A stretch of DNA of 64,000 nucleotides from Archangium violaceum. Its GTDB lineage: Bacteria > Myxococcota > Myxococcia > Myxococcales > Myxococcaceae. The translations under genes and the position numbers were made by a program. Of the stretch, positions 10,372-19,614 are shown piece after piece; the first letter of the stretch is position 1; the number at the start of each line of letters is the position of its first letter. Below the pieces are notes generated by a model. That model searched no databases and was not told the DNA's origin. It was given only the letters and a program-made list of their open reading frames with translations. Location: contig NZ_CP069338.1 of NCBI RefSeq assembly GCF_016859125.1, positions 5,891,501 to 5,955,500 of the forward strand, given 5' to 3'.

Positions 10372-11943
10372 TCAATCGTGGAGGGTGAAGAAGAAGGTGG
10401 CGCCGTGTCCGACCTGGCCCTCGGCCCAGATGCGGCCCTGGTGGCGCCGGACGATGCGCTGCGCGGTGGCCAGCCCCACTCCGTTGCCCTCGAACTCCTG
10501 CTGCGTGTGGAGCCGCTGGAAGACGCCGAAGAGCTTGCTCTGGTACTCCATGTCGAAGCCGGCCCCGTTGTCCCGGACGAAGTAGACGCGCTCGTTCCCG
10601 TCCCCCGGCAGGGTCCCGAACTCGATCTGCGCCTCGGCCCGCTCGCGGGTGAACTTCCAGGAGTTGCCCATCAGGTTCTCCAGCACCAGGCGCAGCAGCT
10701 GGGAATCCCCGCGGTCCACCAGTCCATCCTGGAGCTGGAAGCACACGACGCGCTCGGGCTGCCAGCGCTGGAGCTGCTCGGCGATGGAGCGCGCCAAGGC
10801 GGACAGGTTGACTTCCGTCTCCACGAACTCGGTGCGGTTGACGCGCGAGAGCGCGAGGATGCCGTCGATGAGCTCGGACATCCGCTGGGAGGAGGCGCGG
10901 ATGCGCTTGATGTAGTCCAGGCCCATCTCGTCGAGCTTGTCCGTGCAGTCCTCGGTCAGCGCCTGGGTGAAGTTGGAGATGCTGCGCAGCGGGGCGCGCA
11001 GATCATGGGCCACGGAGTACGCGAAGGCCTCCAGCTCGCGGTTGGAGAACTCGAACTGGGCGGTGCGTTCGGCGATACGGCGCTCCAGGTCCGCGTTGAG
11101 CTGGCGCACCTGCTCCTCGGCCTCGCGGCGCTGGGTGATGTCGGAGATCATCGCCATCGCCCCGATGTAGTTGCCGTTCTCGTCGTGGATGGGGCCGGTC
11201 GAGACCATGGTCCAGATGCGCACCCCGTCCTTGCGCACGAGCTGGAAGTCATTGATGAGGGCGGACCTGCCCTGGCGCCGCTCCTCGATGTACTGCACCA
11301 TGAGGGCGGCATCCTCCTTTCGGATGAAGTCGAAGAGCGTCTTCTCCTTCATCTCCTCGGCCGAGTAGCCCAGCATCTGGGTGAGGAATCGATTGACGTA
11401 GATGGTGCGGTTCTCGTCATCGACCATCCAGATCCCCTCCTGGGCGGACTCCACGAGGAGCTGGAACCGTATCTCGCTGCGGCGCTGCTCGGCCTCGGCG
11501 TGGCGCTGCTCCGAGGTGTCGCGCAGGTGGAGGGTGGCCCCCAGGTGCTTCCCCTGTCTGTCGCGTACGGGCCTGGCTTTCGCGAAGCAGAACAGTCCTT
11601 CCGGGATGTTGGCGTTGCGGGCGAAGTACTCCAGCGTGGATTCCTCCTCTCCCCGCATGGCGCGGTACAGCGGAAGCTTCTCGGAAGGGATCGGCGTCTT
11701 CTTGTCCGGGTAGAAGAGGCCGTACTGCTTGCTCCATTCCTCGGGGACGGATTCCCTGAGCCCGAAGCCGAGGATCCGGCGGCCCTGGTCATTGATGTAG
11801 AGCTGGCGACCCTGTGCGTCGACGACGGTCAATCCCTCGGTGGAGTTGTCGAGGATGGCGCGCAGCAGCAGGTGGTACTCGGGCTGGAAGAGACGTTCGT
11901 CCAGCTCATCGGGGGGAGGATTCGGGGGGGACGAGGCTGTCAT
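10372..11943 (-). CDS. PAS-PAS sensor histidine kinase
   Basis: Cytoplasmic kinase of 523 residues without membrane helices. A first PAS domain covers about 28-145 (ILDNSTEGLTVVDAQGRQLY) and a second PAS/PAC about 157-275 (VESAQEGIWMVDDENRTIYV). A coiled linker leads to HisKA with His313 in YSVAHDLRAPLRSI, the variant seen in phytochrome-type kinases. The HATPase N-box is ENLMGNSWKFT, followed by RDNGAGFDMEY and GNGVGLATAQRIV. First gene of the phosphorelay operon. The weak site before ATG 11943 suggests modest translation. The PAS ligand is not evident: no phytochrome chromophore domain is encoded here. Confidence 0.93.
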   Translation of the reverse strand: MTASSPPNPPPDELDERLFQPEYHLLLRAILDNSTEGLTVVDAQGRQLYINDQGRRILGFGLRESVPEEWSKQYGLFYPDKKTPIPSEKLPLYRAMRGEEESTLEYFARNANIPEGLFCFAKARPVRDRQGKHLGATLHLRDTSEQRHAEAEQRRSEIRFQLLVESAQEGIWMVDDENRTIYVNRFLTQMLGYSAEEMKEKTLFDFIRKEDAALMVQYIEERRQGRSALINDFQLVRKDGVRIWTMVSTGPIHDENGNYIGAMAMISDITQRREAEEQVRQLNADLERRIAERTAQFEFSNRELEAFAYSVAHDLRAPLRSISNFTQALTEDCTDKLDEMGLDYIKRIRASSQRMSELIDGILALSRVNRTEFVETEVNLSALARSIAEQLQRWQPERVVCFQLQDGLVDRGDSQLLRLVLENLMGNSWKFTRERAEAQIEFGTLPGDGNERVYFVRDNGAGFDMEYQSKLFGVFQRLHTQQEFEGNGVGLATAQRIVRRHQGRIWAEGQVGHGATFFFTLHD

Positions 11944-12101
11944 GGTGTTGGGACGAAGGCCGCCACTGGGGGGAGGTCGCGCGGGGCCGATTCGTGCATT
12001 TGTTCAAGTGATAACGAACTCCACACGGAAACGACCCGCAGATGACAGAAAGTGGCTCGAGGTTCCACGGGAGTATTGACTCGAAACCGTGGCACACGGA
12101 G

Positions 12102-12116
12102 CCCCTCTCGGAGGGG
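12102..12116. repeat. Short palindrome CCCCTC-tcg-GAGGGG
   Basis: Six-bp stem with a three-base loop in the 316-base gap between the PAS kinase start and the OPT transporter stop. It is a shortened relative of the repeat at 4219 and 18857. Apart from this and the terminator at 12167, I see nothing in the gap (11944-12259). Confidence 0.45.
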
Positions 12117-12166
12117 GAACGAGTAGGCGGACGGAGGTCGGCCCTTCTCCGCATCACGAAAGAAAA

Positions 12167-12202
12167 GGAGCGCTCGGCGGAAAGACTCACGCCGAGCGCT
12201 CC
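12167..12202 (-). terminator. Intrinsic terminator of the OPT transporter gene
   Basis: A perfect 13-bp stem (GGAGCGCTCGGCG and its complement) with a 10-base loop, 58 bases past the transporter stop. Read on the minus strand it is followed by TTTTCTTTCG, as expected for a Rho-independent terminator. Confidence 0.85.
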
Positions 12203-12259
12203 GAGGTACGACTGTCTGCGAAATACGACGTCCGCGAGCGACCAGGCTCGCGGGGGGTG

Positions 12260-14374
12260 CTACGCCTGCGAGGCCCTGCGCGAGATGCGGTACAGCACGA
12301 AGCCCATGAAGGCGAAGGCGAGGACACCGATGAGCTGGTAGCCGCCCTCACCCACGGTGTGGTGCAGGGCCTGCTCCACGGACAGCTTGGAGATGGCCGC
12401 GCTGATGCCCTCGTTCACCGACAGGATGGCGACCACGACGCCCGCCAGCGCGCCGCCGGCCACCAGGCCCGTGGAGAAGAGGTTGCCGGGGCCGAGCTCG
12501 GACTCCTCCACGTGCTCGCCCTTGCGCGCCGCCATGTAGTCCGACAGGCCCTTGATGGCGCCGCCCACGAAGATGGGCGCGGTGGTGGACAGGGGCAGGT
12601 ACGCGCCCACGGCGAAGGACAGCGACTTCACGCCGCACAGCTCCATCGTCACCGACAGGAAGACGCCCACCAGCACGAACTGCCAGTCCAGGTTGAAGGA
12701 CAGCAGGCCCTTGATGAGCGTGGCCATCAGCGTGCCCTGCGGCGCGGGGAACGCCGCGGTGCCAATCATGTGCTCCACGCCCTGGGCCCGCAGCGCCTCC
12801 GTCGGCGTGTCCAGCAGCTTCATGGTGAGGCCGATGACGATCGCCGCCGCCACCGCGCCAATCATGAGGCCGATCTGCTGCGCGCGCGGGGTGGCGCCCA
12901 CCAGGTAGCCCGTCTTCAGGTCCTGCGACGTGGCGCCCGCGTTCGCCGCGGCGATGCACACCATGCCGCCCACGCACAGCGCCATGGGCTGGTACACGTC
13001 ACCCGTCCAGCCGATGCCCACGAAGATGAGGCACGTGGCCATCAGCGTGGCGATCGTCATTCCGGAGATGGGGTTGGACGACGAGCCGATGATGCCCACG
13101 ATGCGCGAGGCCACCGTCACGAAGAAGAAGCCGAACACCACGATGAGGACGCCCAGCAGCAGGCGGCCGAACACGGTGCCCGGCAGGAAGGGCAGGGCGG
13201 CCATCACCAGCACGAGGCCCACGCTGCCGAAGAGCACGACGGTGATGGGCAGATCCCTCTCGGTGCGCTTCTGCGCGACCGCTCCGGTGCCCTCCTTGAA
13301 CGAGGCCAGGCTCTCCTTGAACGCCGCGATGATGGTGGGCAGCGTCTTGAGCAGCGTGATGAAGCCGCCCGCGGCCACCGCTCCCGCGCCGATCTGCCGC
13401 ACGTAGGCACGGTAGATGGCCACCGCCGTATTGGAGAAGGTGTGGGTCACCGGATCCCACCCACCCGAGCTGCCCGGGCTGGTGATGCTCTTGAGCTCGC
13501 CCAGCTTCACCAACTGCATCGCGATGGTGTCCGGCGGCACCACCGAGGCCAGCAGCGGGATGAGGCCCAGCCACGCCAGCACGCCACCGGCCACCAGCAC
13601 GCCGGCGATCTTCGGGCCGACGATGTAGCCCACGCCCAGGTACTCGGGGGTGATGTCACCGTTGAGCGTGGCGGACGGGAAGAACTTGTTCGTCTGCTTC
13701 GTCACCAGCGCCGGCGTCTCGGCGATGAGCTTCACGATCTTCTGCGCCAGCGCGTACACGAAGGCGAAGCCCACGCCCTGGAAGGCGATCTTCGCCAGGT
13801 CTCCACCCTTCTCACCGGCGATGAGCACCGAGGCGCACGCCGTGCCCTCGGGGTAGGGCAGGTTGGCGTGCTCCTTCACGATGAGCGAGCGCCGCAGCGG
13901 CACCATCATCAACGTGCCCAGCACACCGCCCAGCAGCGCCAGCGTGAAGATGGTCCAGTACTCGAAGAAGCTGGAGCCCTTGCTGTCGGTGCTCAGGAAG
14001 AGGAAGCCCGGCAGGGTGAACACCACGCCCGCGGCGATGGACTCGCCCGCGGAGCCGATGGTCTGCACCACGTTGTTCTCGAGGATCGTCGAGCCCCCCA
14101 GCTTCTTGAGCAGCGAGATGGCGAGCACCGCGATGGGGATGGAGGCGGAGACGGTCAGGCCCGCCTTCAGGGCCAGGTACACCGTCGCCGCGCCGAAGAT
14201 GATGCCGAAGACCACGCCGATACCGATGGCCTTCGGGGTGAATTCGGCGACGTCGGTGCGCTCGGAGGGGATGTACGGCTGGAGCTCGGCTGCTGTCTGG
14301 GTGACTTCGCTCGAGGCGATGCCGGTCGGAACGACATCGTTCCGAGCCGCCTCGGTCTTGGCTGCTTCGGGCAT
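12260..14374 (-). CDS. OPT-family oligopeptide/metal transporter
   Basis: Integral membrane protein of 704 residues with about 14-16 hydrophobic helices, for example GIGVVFGIIFGAATVYLALK and GLTVSASIPIAVLAISLLKK near the N-terminus. The SAGESIAAGVVFTLPG segment and the repeated Gly-rich helices fit the bacterial OPT family, which moves peptides or metal chelates with protons. Start ATG 14374 follows CGGGAG. It ends at a clear terminator and has no obvious operon partner, so the substrate stays open. Confidence 0.92.
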   Translation of the reverse strand: MPEAAKTEAARNDVVPTGIASSEVTQTAAELQPYIPSERTDVAEFTPKAIGIGVVFGIIFGAATVYLALKAGLTVSASIPIAVLAISLLKKLGGSTILENNVVQTIGSAGESIAAGVVFTLPGFLFLSTDSKGSSFFEYWTIFTLALLGGVLGTLMMVPLRRSLIVKEHANLPYPEGTACASVLIAGEKGGDLAKIAFQGVGFAFVYALAQKIVKLIAETPALVTKQTNKFFPSATLNGDITPEYLGVGYIVGPKIAGVLVAGGVLAWLGLIPLLASVVPPDTIAMQLVKLGELKSITSPGSSGGWDPVTHTFSNTAVAIYRAYVRQIGAGAVAAGGFITLLKTLPTIIAAFKESLASFKEGTGAVAQKRTERDLPITVVLFGSVGLVLVMAALPFLPGTVFGRLLLGVLIVVFGFFFVTVASRIVGIIGSSSNPISGMTIATLMATCLIFVGIGWTGDVYQPMALCVGGMVCIAAANAGATSQDLKTGYLVGATPRAQQIGLMIGAVAAAIVIGLTMKLLDTPTEALRAQGVEHMIGTAAFPAPQGTLMATLIKGLLSFNLDWQFVLVGVFLSVTMELCGVKSLSFAVGAYLPLSTTAPIFVGGAIKGLSDYMAARKGEHVEESELGPGNLFSTGLVAGGALAGVVVAILSVNEGISAAISKLSVEQALHHTVGEGGYQLIGVLAFAFMGFVLYRISRRASQA

Positions 14375-14487
14375 TTTGGGGGCTCCCGTGGTGGGGGACG
14401 GCCGTGTCGGGGAGTGTTCTACAACTCCCTCCCCCGTCCTCCAAATGGACCGTCCAGGAGCCGGAGCCCGGGCAGGCGGGCGTGACG

Positions 14488-15939
14488 CTATGCGGCGGCG
14501 CCCAGGGGCCCGTCACCGGCCCGGGTCCGCTTCCCTGGCGCGGGGGGCAGGGTGGTCAGGTTCGCCCGCCGCTCCCTGGGGACGAGCAGGCTCTTGAGGC
14601 TGTAGCCCAGCAGCGCCGCGGCGAACCCCGGCTGCAGCAGCCCCTCGGCCCCCTTGCGCATGTGCAGCACCTCGTAGAACTGGTGGCAGGACTTCGCGTC
14701 CACCGAGGTCAGGTCGATCATGTTCTGGATGGTCCACAGCAGGGCCTTGAGCCCGGCGGGCCGCTTGCCCCGGGCTTCCGGGTGGGCCAGGTCCATGGTG
14801 GTGGTCAGGAACCAGGCCGTCCCGATGAGCTTGCCGAGCTCCTGATGGAAGCTCCGCGACAGCCCCTGGTGCAGCCCGCCCGGCGAGGTGCGCGCCCGGG
14901 CGACGCTCTCCCCGAGGAGCTTCGCCCCCAGGCTGATGACCGTCATGCCCTGGCCGAAGACGGGGTTGAGGGCGCAGACCGCGTCACCCAGGAGCACGAA
15001 CCCCTCCGGGAAGCGCTCCATCTTCTCGAAGTGCAGCCACCGGCTCGACGGAATCTTGTGCGTGACGGGCTGCGTCAGCGGTTTCGCGTTCCGGATGTAC
15101 TCGTAGAGGTGGGGGGCGGGCAGCTTCCGCGCGAACTCCAGGAAGCCCTCCTCATCGGTGGGCGCGTGGTCTCCGAAGTAGCCGTTGAGGCTGACGATCC
15201 ACCGTCCGCCCTCCACGTTCGAGATGAAGCCCGAGCGCCGGGACTCGGGCGCCCGGCCATTGACGACCATGATCTTGAAGTCGTCGAAGCCCGCGGGGCG
15301 CTCGTAGAACCGGCTCGTGTACCCCAGGTCGATTCCCACCTGCTCCTCTTCCGGACGGCCGTAGCCCAGCAGCTCCAGCCAGTGCGGTGCCCGCGAGCCC
15401 CGGCCGCTGGCGTCCACCACCAGCTCCCCCTCGAGGGTCTGCTCTCCCTCCGGTCCCTTCACCCTCACCCCGGTGACGCGCGTGCGCGAGGCTTCCGTGA
15501 GGAGCTCCTCGACCCCATACCCCTGCCGCACCTCCACGTTGGGCAGTGCGGTGACGCGGCCACGCACCTTCCATTCCAGATAGGGGCGGGAGACGAGGAT
15601 CGACCGGGGGCCTCCCTCGTAGCGGACCTTCCAGCTTCCGGACTGGAGCCAGGCGGCATCCCGGGCCATGTCGATGAAATCCACCCCCTCGCGCACCATC
15701 TCCTGCACCATCCCGGGGAACATCTCGTCCAGCGTTTTCAGCCCGGCCTCCAGCAACGCGTGGATGTGACGCCCCTGAGGGGCGCTCTTGCGCGCCTCCG
15801 GCCCCTGGGGGAGTGCTTCCCTTTCGAGGATGATCACCTTCTCGAAGTGCTCCGAGAGCACCCGCGCGCTCAGGAGTCCCGCGACACTGCCTCCAATGAC
15901 TACAGCCTGTCCGAATGCACGCATGTTGGAATGCACCAT
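14488..15939 (-). CDS. FAD-dependent epoxidase/monooxygenase, LasC/MonCI-like
   Basis: Flavoprotein of 483 residues. It has the dinucleotide fold VVIGGSVAGLLSARVL, the RKSAPQGRHIHALLEAG block, the VVDASGRGS motif and the second FAD motif LLGDAVCALNPVFGQGM. This order and the Arg-Lys/Gln-Gly-Arg-His block recall the LasC/MonCI class that epoxidises polyene intermediates of polyether polyketides; that match is from memory of the family. ATG 15939 is preferred over GTG 15963 because GAGAGGGAC lies just upstream. It is 5 kb from the synthase operon and divergent from a reductase gene at 16100. A tailoring role on the synthase's product is possible but is inferred from proximity only. Confidence 0.85.
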   Translation of the reverse strand: MVHSNMRAFGQAVVIGGSVAGLLSARVLSEHFEKVIILEREALPQGPEARKSAPQGRHIHALLEAGLKTLDEMFPGMVQEMVREGVDFIDMARDAAWLQSGSWKVRYEGGPRSILVSRPYLEWKVRGRVTALPNVEVRQGYGVEELLTEASRTRVTGVRVKGPEGEQTLEGELVVDASGRGSRAPHWLELLGYGRPEEEQVGIDLGYTSRFYERPAGFDDFKIMVVNGRAPESRRSGFISNVEGGRWIVSLNGYFGDHAPTDEEGFLEFARKLPAPHLYEYIRNAKPLTQPVTHKIPSSRWLHFEKMERFPEGFVLLGDAVCALNPVFGQGMTVISLGAKLLGESVARARTSPGGLHQGLSRSFHQELGKLIGTAWFLTTTMDLAHPEARGKRPAGLKALLWTIQNMIDLTSVDAKSCHQFYEVLHMRKGAEGLLQPGFAAALLGYSLKSLLVPRERRANLTTLPPAPGKRTRAGDGPLGAAA

Positions 15940-16099
15940 GTCCCTCTCGATGTGCGGGCCCACGAACCTTCTGGTTTATCAGAATACGTGAGATGTATTT
16001 GGATGAGCCAACTTCGGGTGGGTCGAGGCTGCGGAATTTGATGGCGGTGTAGGTATTTTTTCTATCAGTGCTAATCTCTTGCAGGAGGATGCAACGAAT

Positions 16100-16843
16100 A
16101 TGCGCAGGCTCGAGCAGAAGGTAGCCATCGTCACGGGTGGCTCTCGCGGCATCGGTGCGTCCGTCGCGCGGCGGCTGGCCTCCGAAGGGGCGAGGGTGGT
16201 GCTCAACTACGTGCAGAACGCGCAGGCCGCGGAGGAGGTGGCCGCGTCCATCCGGGCCGCGGGGGGCGAGGTCCTCACCGTGCGCGCGAACGTGGGCGAG
16301 GAGCCGCAGATGCAGGCGCTCTTCGCGACGACACTCGAGCGCTACAACCGGTTGGACATCCTGGTCAACAACGCGGCCGCCTTCGGCTCCAACCCGCTCG
16401 AGGCCATCGACCGGGCGCAGTTCCAGCAACTCGTGGACGTCAACATCTGGGGGCTGATCGTCGGCTGCCGCCTGGCGGGGCGCCACATGGTGAATGGGGG
16501 ACGCATCATCAACTTCTCTTCCATTGGCGCCCACAAGGGCTTCGCGGGAGGGGGCCTGTACGCGGCGACCAAGGCCGCTGTCGAGTCACTCACCCGCACC
16601 GCGGCCACCGAGCTCGCGCCGCGCGACATCACGGTCAACGCGCTCATCATCGGTCAGGTGGCCACGGACATGGCCTCCGAGGTGCCCTTGGAGATGCGGC
16701 GGCAGATCGCCGCCCAGACGTTGATTGGCAAGATGGGTCGTCCCGATGATGTCAGTGGGGTCGTCGCGTTCCTCGCGTCCGAGGACGCCCGCTGGGTGAC
16801 GGGCCAGGCCCTGGGCGTCAACGGCGGCTACCTGATGCGTTGA
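16100..16843 (+). CDS. Short-chain dehydrogenase/reductase, FabG-like
   Basis: Classical SDR of 247 residues. The NAD(P) motif TGGSRGIG lies near residue 12, followed by NNAAA, then catalytic Ser in FSSIGAH and the YAATK motif. The C-terminal end WVTGQALGVNGGYLM is typical of 3-oxoacyl-ACP reductases and related alcohol dehydrogenases. ATG 16100 follows GCAGGAGGA with 11-base spacing; an upstream TTG at 16079 overlaps that site and is rejected. It is divergent from the LasC-like epoxidase, and the two probably share the 160-base intergenic control region. The substrate is unknown. Confidence 0.9.
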   Translation: MRRLEQKVAIVTGGSRGIGASVARRLASEGARVVLNYVQNAQAAEEVAASIRAAGGEVLTVRANVGEEPQMQALFATTLERYNRLDILVNNAAAFGSNPLEAIDRAQFQQLVDVNIWGLIVGCRLAGRHMVNGGRIINFSSIGAHKGFAGGGLYAATKAAVESLTRTAATELAPRDITVNALIIGQVATDMASEVPLEMRRQIAAQTLIGKMGRPDDVSGVVAFLASEDARWVTGQALGVNGGYLMR

Positions 16844-17024
16844 GTCATCTGGCGACCCATCGGGTGGGTGGCGCCATCCATCCCAGCATGGCGGGTGGCT
16901 GGAACGGGCCCTTCCAGGTCTGATGCCCGCTGTCCTGCCGAGGAGGCGGCTTCTCCCCCAGTGACGGCGAACACACTGACTGGAAAACGGCATTGTGGGC
17001 GATCGGTGCTAGGATGATCACGCG

Positions 17025-18821
17025 ATGAACAAGGGTGAGTTGAAGGGTTTGGTCCTCAAGAGCTTTCTGGAGCAGCAGTTGTCGATGCTGACGGCACTTG
17101 CTCCCGTGGCCTACATGCTGTCGTTGGTGATGGGGTTGCCCCCGGAGCAGGCGATGCGCGTGTCGATCATCAACGCGACATGCAATAGCCCGATCTTCGG
17201 GATTCTCATCCCGGTGGTGATGATCTACGTCGTCTTCAAGAACGCTCTAACGGAGAACCCGAGGGATCTCCCGGGAGATCGGCTCAAGCGCATCCTCAAG
17301 GCGCCGCGGAAGATCGAGTATGGGCTGCTGGTGAGCTACGGCGTCTCCTGCTTCATCTGGGCGGGCTGGCCCACGCTGCTCTACGGGTTGGATCCCATCA
17401 TCATCCCGCAGGCGGTGGCCTCCTTCGTGCTGCTGGCGATGGTCGTGGGCATCCGGCTCGCCATCCGGCTGGAGCGGCTGCTGCGTCCCTATGCGCTGGC
17501 GGAGTTCCACAAGTACCCGGAGCTGCGGCTCGAGGAGCGCGGCTTCCTGTGGCCCAAGCAGAGGTGGTACCTGCCCTACTGCTTCGCCTTGTTCGTGTTC
17601 GCCACGCTGACGGTGACGAGCATCATCGTCGCCAAGAAGACCGGTGTCGGCTTCTCCGAGCTCTTCGTGGAGGTGGAGAGGATGGCTCCCGCGCTGGTGG
17701 GGCTGCTGCGCGAGCGGGTCGGCGGCATCCTCGGCACCATCGTCCTCCCGGTGGTGGCGGTCGGTGGCTTCATGATCTTCGCGGCGGCGTGGTGTGCCTG
17801 GGAGATCGCCCGGCACCAGAGCCAGGGCGCGCACGCCGTGCAGATGTCCATCGAGTCGATTGCCTCGGGCAAGCCCTCCCTGCCGGCATGGGTGGCCACG
17901 GACGAGGTGGGAGATCTGTCCATCGCCACCGCGGCGGCCTTCGAGCGGCTTCGGACGTTCTCGTCCTCGCTGACGGACTCGGCGCAGATGCTGGGCCAGT
18001 CCGCCGAGCGGCTCGGCAGCTCCCACAAGGATCAGACGGAGTCGCTCTCCGTCCAGGCCGCGGCGCTCCAGGAGACGCAGGTCACCGCGCAGGAAATCCG
18101 GCAGACGTCGATTGTGGCCGCCCAGAAGGCGGAGGACGTGCTGCAGCAGGCCGAGCGCGCCGAGCAGATCGGCCGCTCCGGCGAGGTCGCGCTGGAGCAG
18201 AGCCTCACGGGCATGCACGAAATCCAGAAGCAGGTGCTCCAGATGGCGCAGAGCATCCGCTCCCTGGACGAGCGCGCCCGGCAGATCGCCAACATCACCA
18301 CCACGGTGAAGAGCCTGGCGGACCGCTCCACCATGCTGGCGCTCAACGCCGCCATCGAGGCCGTGCGCTCCGGCGAGCATGGCAAGGGCTTCGCGGTGGT
18401 GGCGCGGGAGATCCGCAGCCTGGCGGATCAGTCCATCAAGGCGACCTATAGCGTGCAGGGCATCCTGCAGGATCTCAGCGAGGCGATCCGCACCACGGCC
18501 GAGATGACGGAGAGCGGTTCCGACAAGGTGCAGAGCAGCGCGCTGCAGCTGCAGTCCTTCGGTGACAACATCCGGCAGCTCTCCAGCATCGTGCGAGACA
18601 ACGTGAGCTCCGTGCGGCAGATCTCCGCCGCCGTCACCCAGCAGAACCAGGGCATCGGGCAGATCTTCCAGGCGGTGAACGACCTGACGAAGATCATGGA
18701 CCAGACGATGGCCAGCCTGCGTACCAGCGACGAGGCCGCCGATCAGATGCGCATGGTGGCCGAGCGCGTGAGCGTCTTCGTCGGTGAGTACGACTGGCAG
18801 ACGCAAACGCCCAATCAGTAG
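17025..18821 (+). CDS. Methyl-accepting chemotaxis protein with six N-terminal membrane helices
   Basis: 598-residue chemoreceptor-like protein. Six membrane segments lie at about 20-38, 51-71, 98-118, 124-146, 182-202 and 235-257, with only short loops and no periplasmic sensor domain. A HAMP-like stretch follows. The cytoplasmic signalling domain carries the conserved hairpin tip (LALNAAIEAVRSGEHGKGFAVVA) near residue 440, which would dock CheA/CheW. No che genes lie nearby, so it must work with a pathway encoded elsewhere. The topology suggests it senses a membrane state or an embedded ligand rather than a periplasmic solute. The gap 16844-17024 before it holds nothing I recognise. Confidence 0.92.
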   Translation: MNKGELKGLVLKSFLEQQLSMLTALAPVAYMLSLVMGLPPEQAMRVSIINATCNSPIFGILIPVVMIYVVFKNALTENPRDLPGDRLKRILKAPRKIEYGLLVSYGVSCFIWAGWPTLLYGLDPIIIPQAVASFVLLAMVVGIRLAIRLERLLRPYALAEFHKYPELRLEERGFLWPKQRWYLPYCFALFVFATLTVTSIIVAKKTGVGFSELFVEVERMAPALVGLLRERVGGILGTIVLPVVAVGGFMIFAAAWCAWEIARHQSQGAHAVQMSIESIASGKPSLPAWVATDEVGDLSIATAAAFERLRTFSSSLTDSAQMLGQSAERLGSSHKDQTESLSVQAAALQETQVTAQEIRQTSIVAAQKAEDVLQQAERAEQIGRSGEVALEQSLTGMHEIQKQVLQMAQSIRSLDERARQIANITTTVKSLADRSTMLALNAAIEAVRSGEHGKGFAVVAREIRSLADQSIKATYSVQGILQDLSEAIRTTAEMTESGSDKVQSSALQLQSFGDNIRQLSSIVRDNVSSVRQISAAVTQQNQGIGQIFQAVNDLTKIMDQTMASLRTSDEAADQMRMVAERVSVFVGEYDWQTQTPNQ

Positions 18822-18856
18822 TCATCCTGGCGCGGTCGACTGCTCCCGTGACCGCT

Positions 18857-18877
18857 CCCTCTCCCCTCGGGAGAGGG
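18857..18877. repeat. Palindromic repeat between convergent genes
   Basis: CCCTCTCCC, loop ctc, GGGAGAGGG: the same 9-bp stem as at 4219-4239. It lies between the chemoreceptor stop and the convergent PPTase stop, so it may also act as a two-way transcription barrier, although there is no T-run. Confidence 0.7.
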
Positions 18878-18909
18878 GAAATGGCCGCGGGGACGTTGTT
18901 CGAAGGGGA

Positions 18910-19614
18910 TCAACCCGCGATCGCCAGCGCTCCTCCGGATGGCCAGTCCACCAGGAGCGCGGCCAGCGTCGAGGGGGGGTCCCCCAATCCGGGTGGCAGC
19001 CCCCACGCCTCGAGGCTCAACCTCAGGGACACCCGGCCCTCCTCCGCGTGGAGCCGCACCGGTCGCACCGCCACCTTCTGCAAGGGCGCGCGCAGCCCCA
19101 CCCCCCACACCTTGAGCACTGCTTCCTTCATGGCCCAGGCGGCGGTGGTCGGGTCCATCCCGCCCTCGCACACGGCGAGGTAGCCCTCGCGCTCTCCCGG
19201 AGCGAAGGCCTCCTCCAGGAAGGCCTCGCCGGCCTCCACCCGCTGTTCCAGGTCCACGCCCAGCGGCCCTCCGCGAGAGACTCCCGCCACCGCCAGCCCC
19301 GCGGAGTGGGAGATGGAGAGCGCGAGCCCCTGCTCGGGTGAGAAGAGGGGTCGTCCGGAATCGGGCCGCCCGTCTTCGCGCACCGTCACCTCGGCGTGCA
19401 GCCCCGGCTCCAGCAGTGCGAGGGCGCGGTGTGCGGCGAGCCGGCCCGCGACGAACTCCCGCCGCCGCTTGTCCGTCCTGCACCGGGCAAGACCCTCCCG
19501 TTCCAGGGGCGACAGGGCGGAGTCGTCCTCCCTCCCCACCGCGCCCCAGCCGAGCACCACTTCCCGCCCGTCGGGCAGGAGCAACCGGTCAGGTCTCCGC
19601 ACTCCGGCGCTCAC
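18910..19614 (-). CDS. 4'-phosphopantetheinyl transferase, Sfp type
   Basis: Transfers phosphopantetheine from CoA to carrier proteins. The two family signatures are GVDLEQ (Mg-binding Asp and Glu) and WAMKEAVLKVWG (WxxKEA). The N-terminal block RREFVAGRLAAHRAL also fits. Length is about 234 aa from GTG 19614; GTG 19602 is an alternative, and neither has a strong ribosome-binding site. The start overlaps the 3' end of the KS0-KS-KR-DH gene, so it is the last gene of the synthase operon and is presumably dedicated to its carrier domains. Those carriers show Thr at the expected Ser, which makes its true acceptor residue an open question. Confidence 0.9.
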   Translation of the reverse strand: MSAGVRRPDRLLLPDGREVVLGWGAVGREDDSALSPLEREGLARCRTDKRRREFVAGRLAAHRALALLEPGLHAEVTVREDGRPDSGRPLFSPEQGLALSISHSAGLAVAGVSRGGPLGVDLEQRVEAGEAFLEEAFAPGEREGYLAVCEGGMDPTTAAWAMKEAVLKVWGVGLRAPLQKVAVRPVRLHAEEGRVSLRLSLEAWGLPPGLGDPPSTLAALLVDWPSGGALAIAG

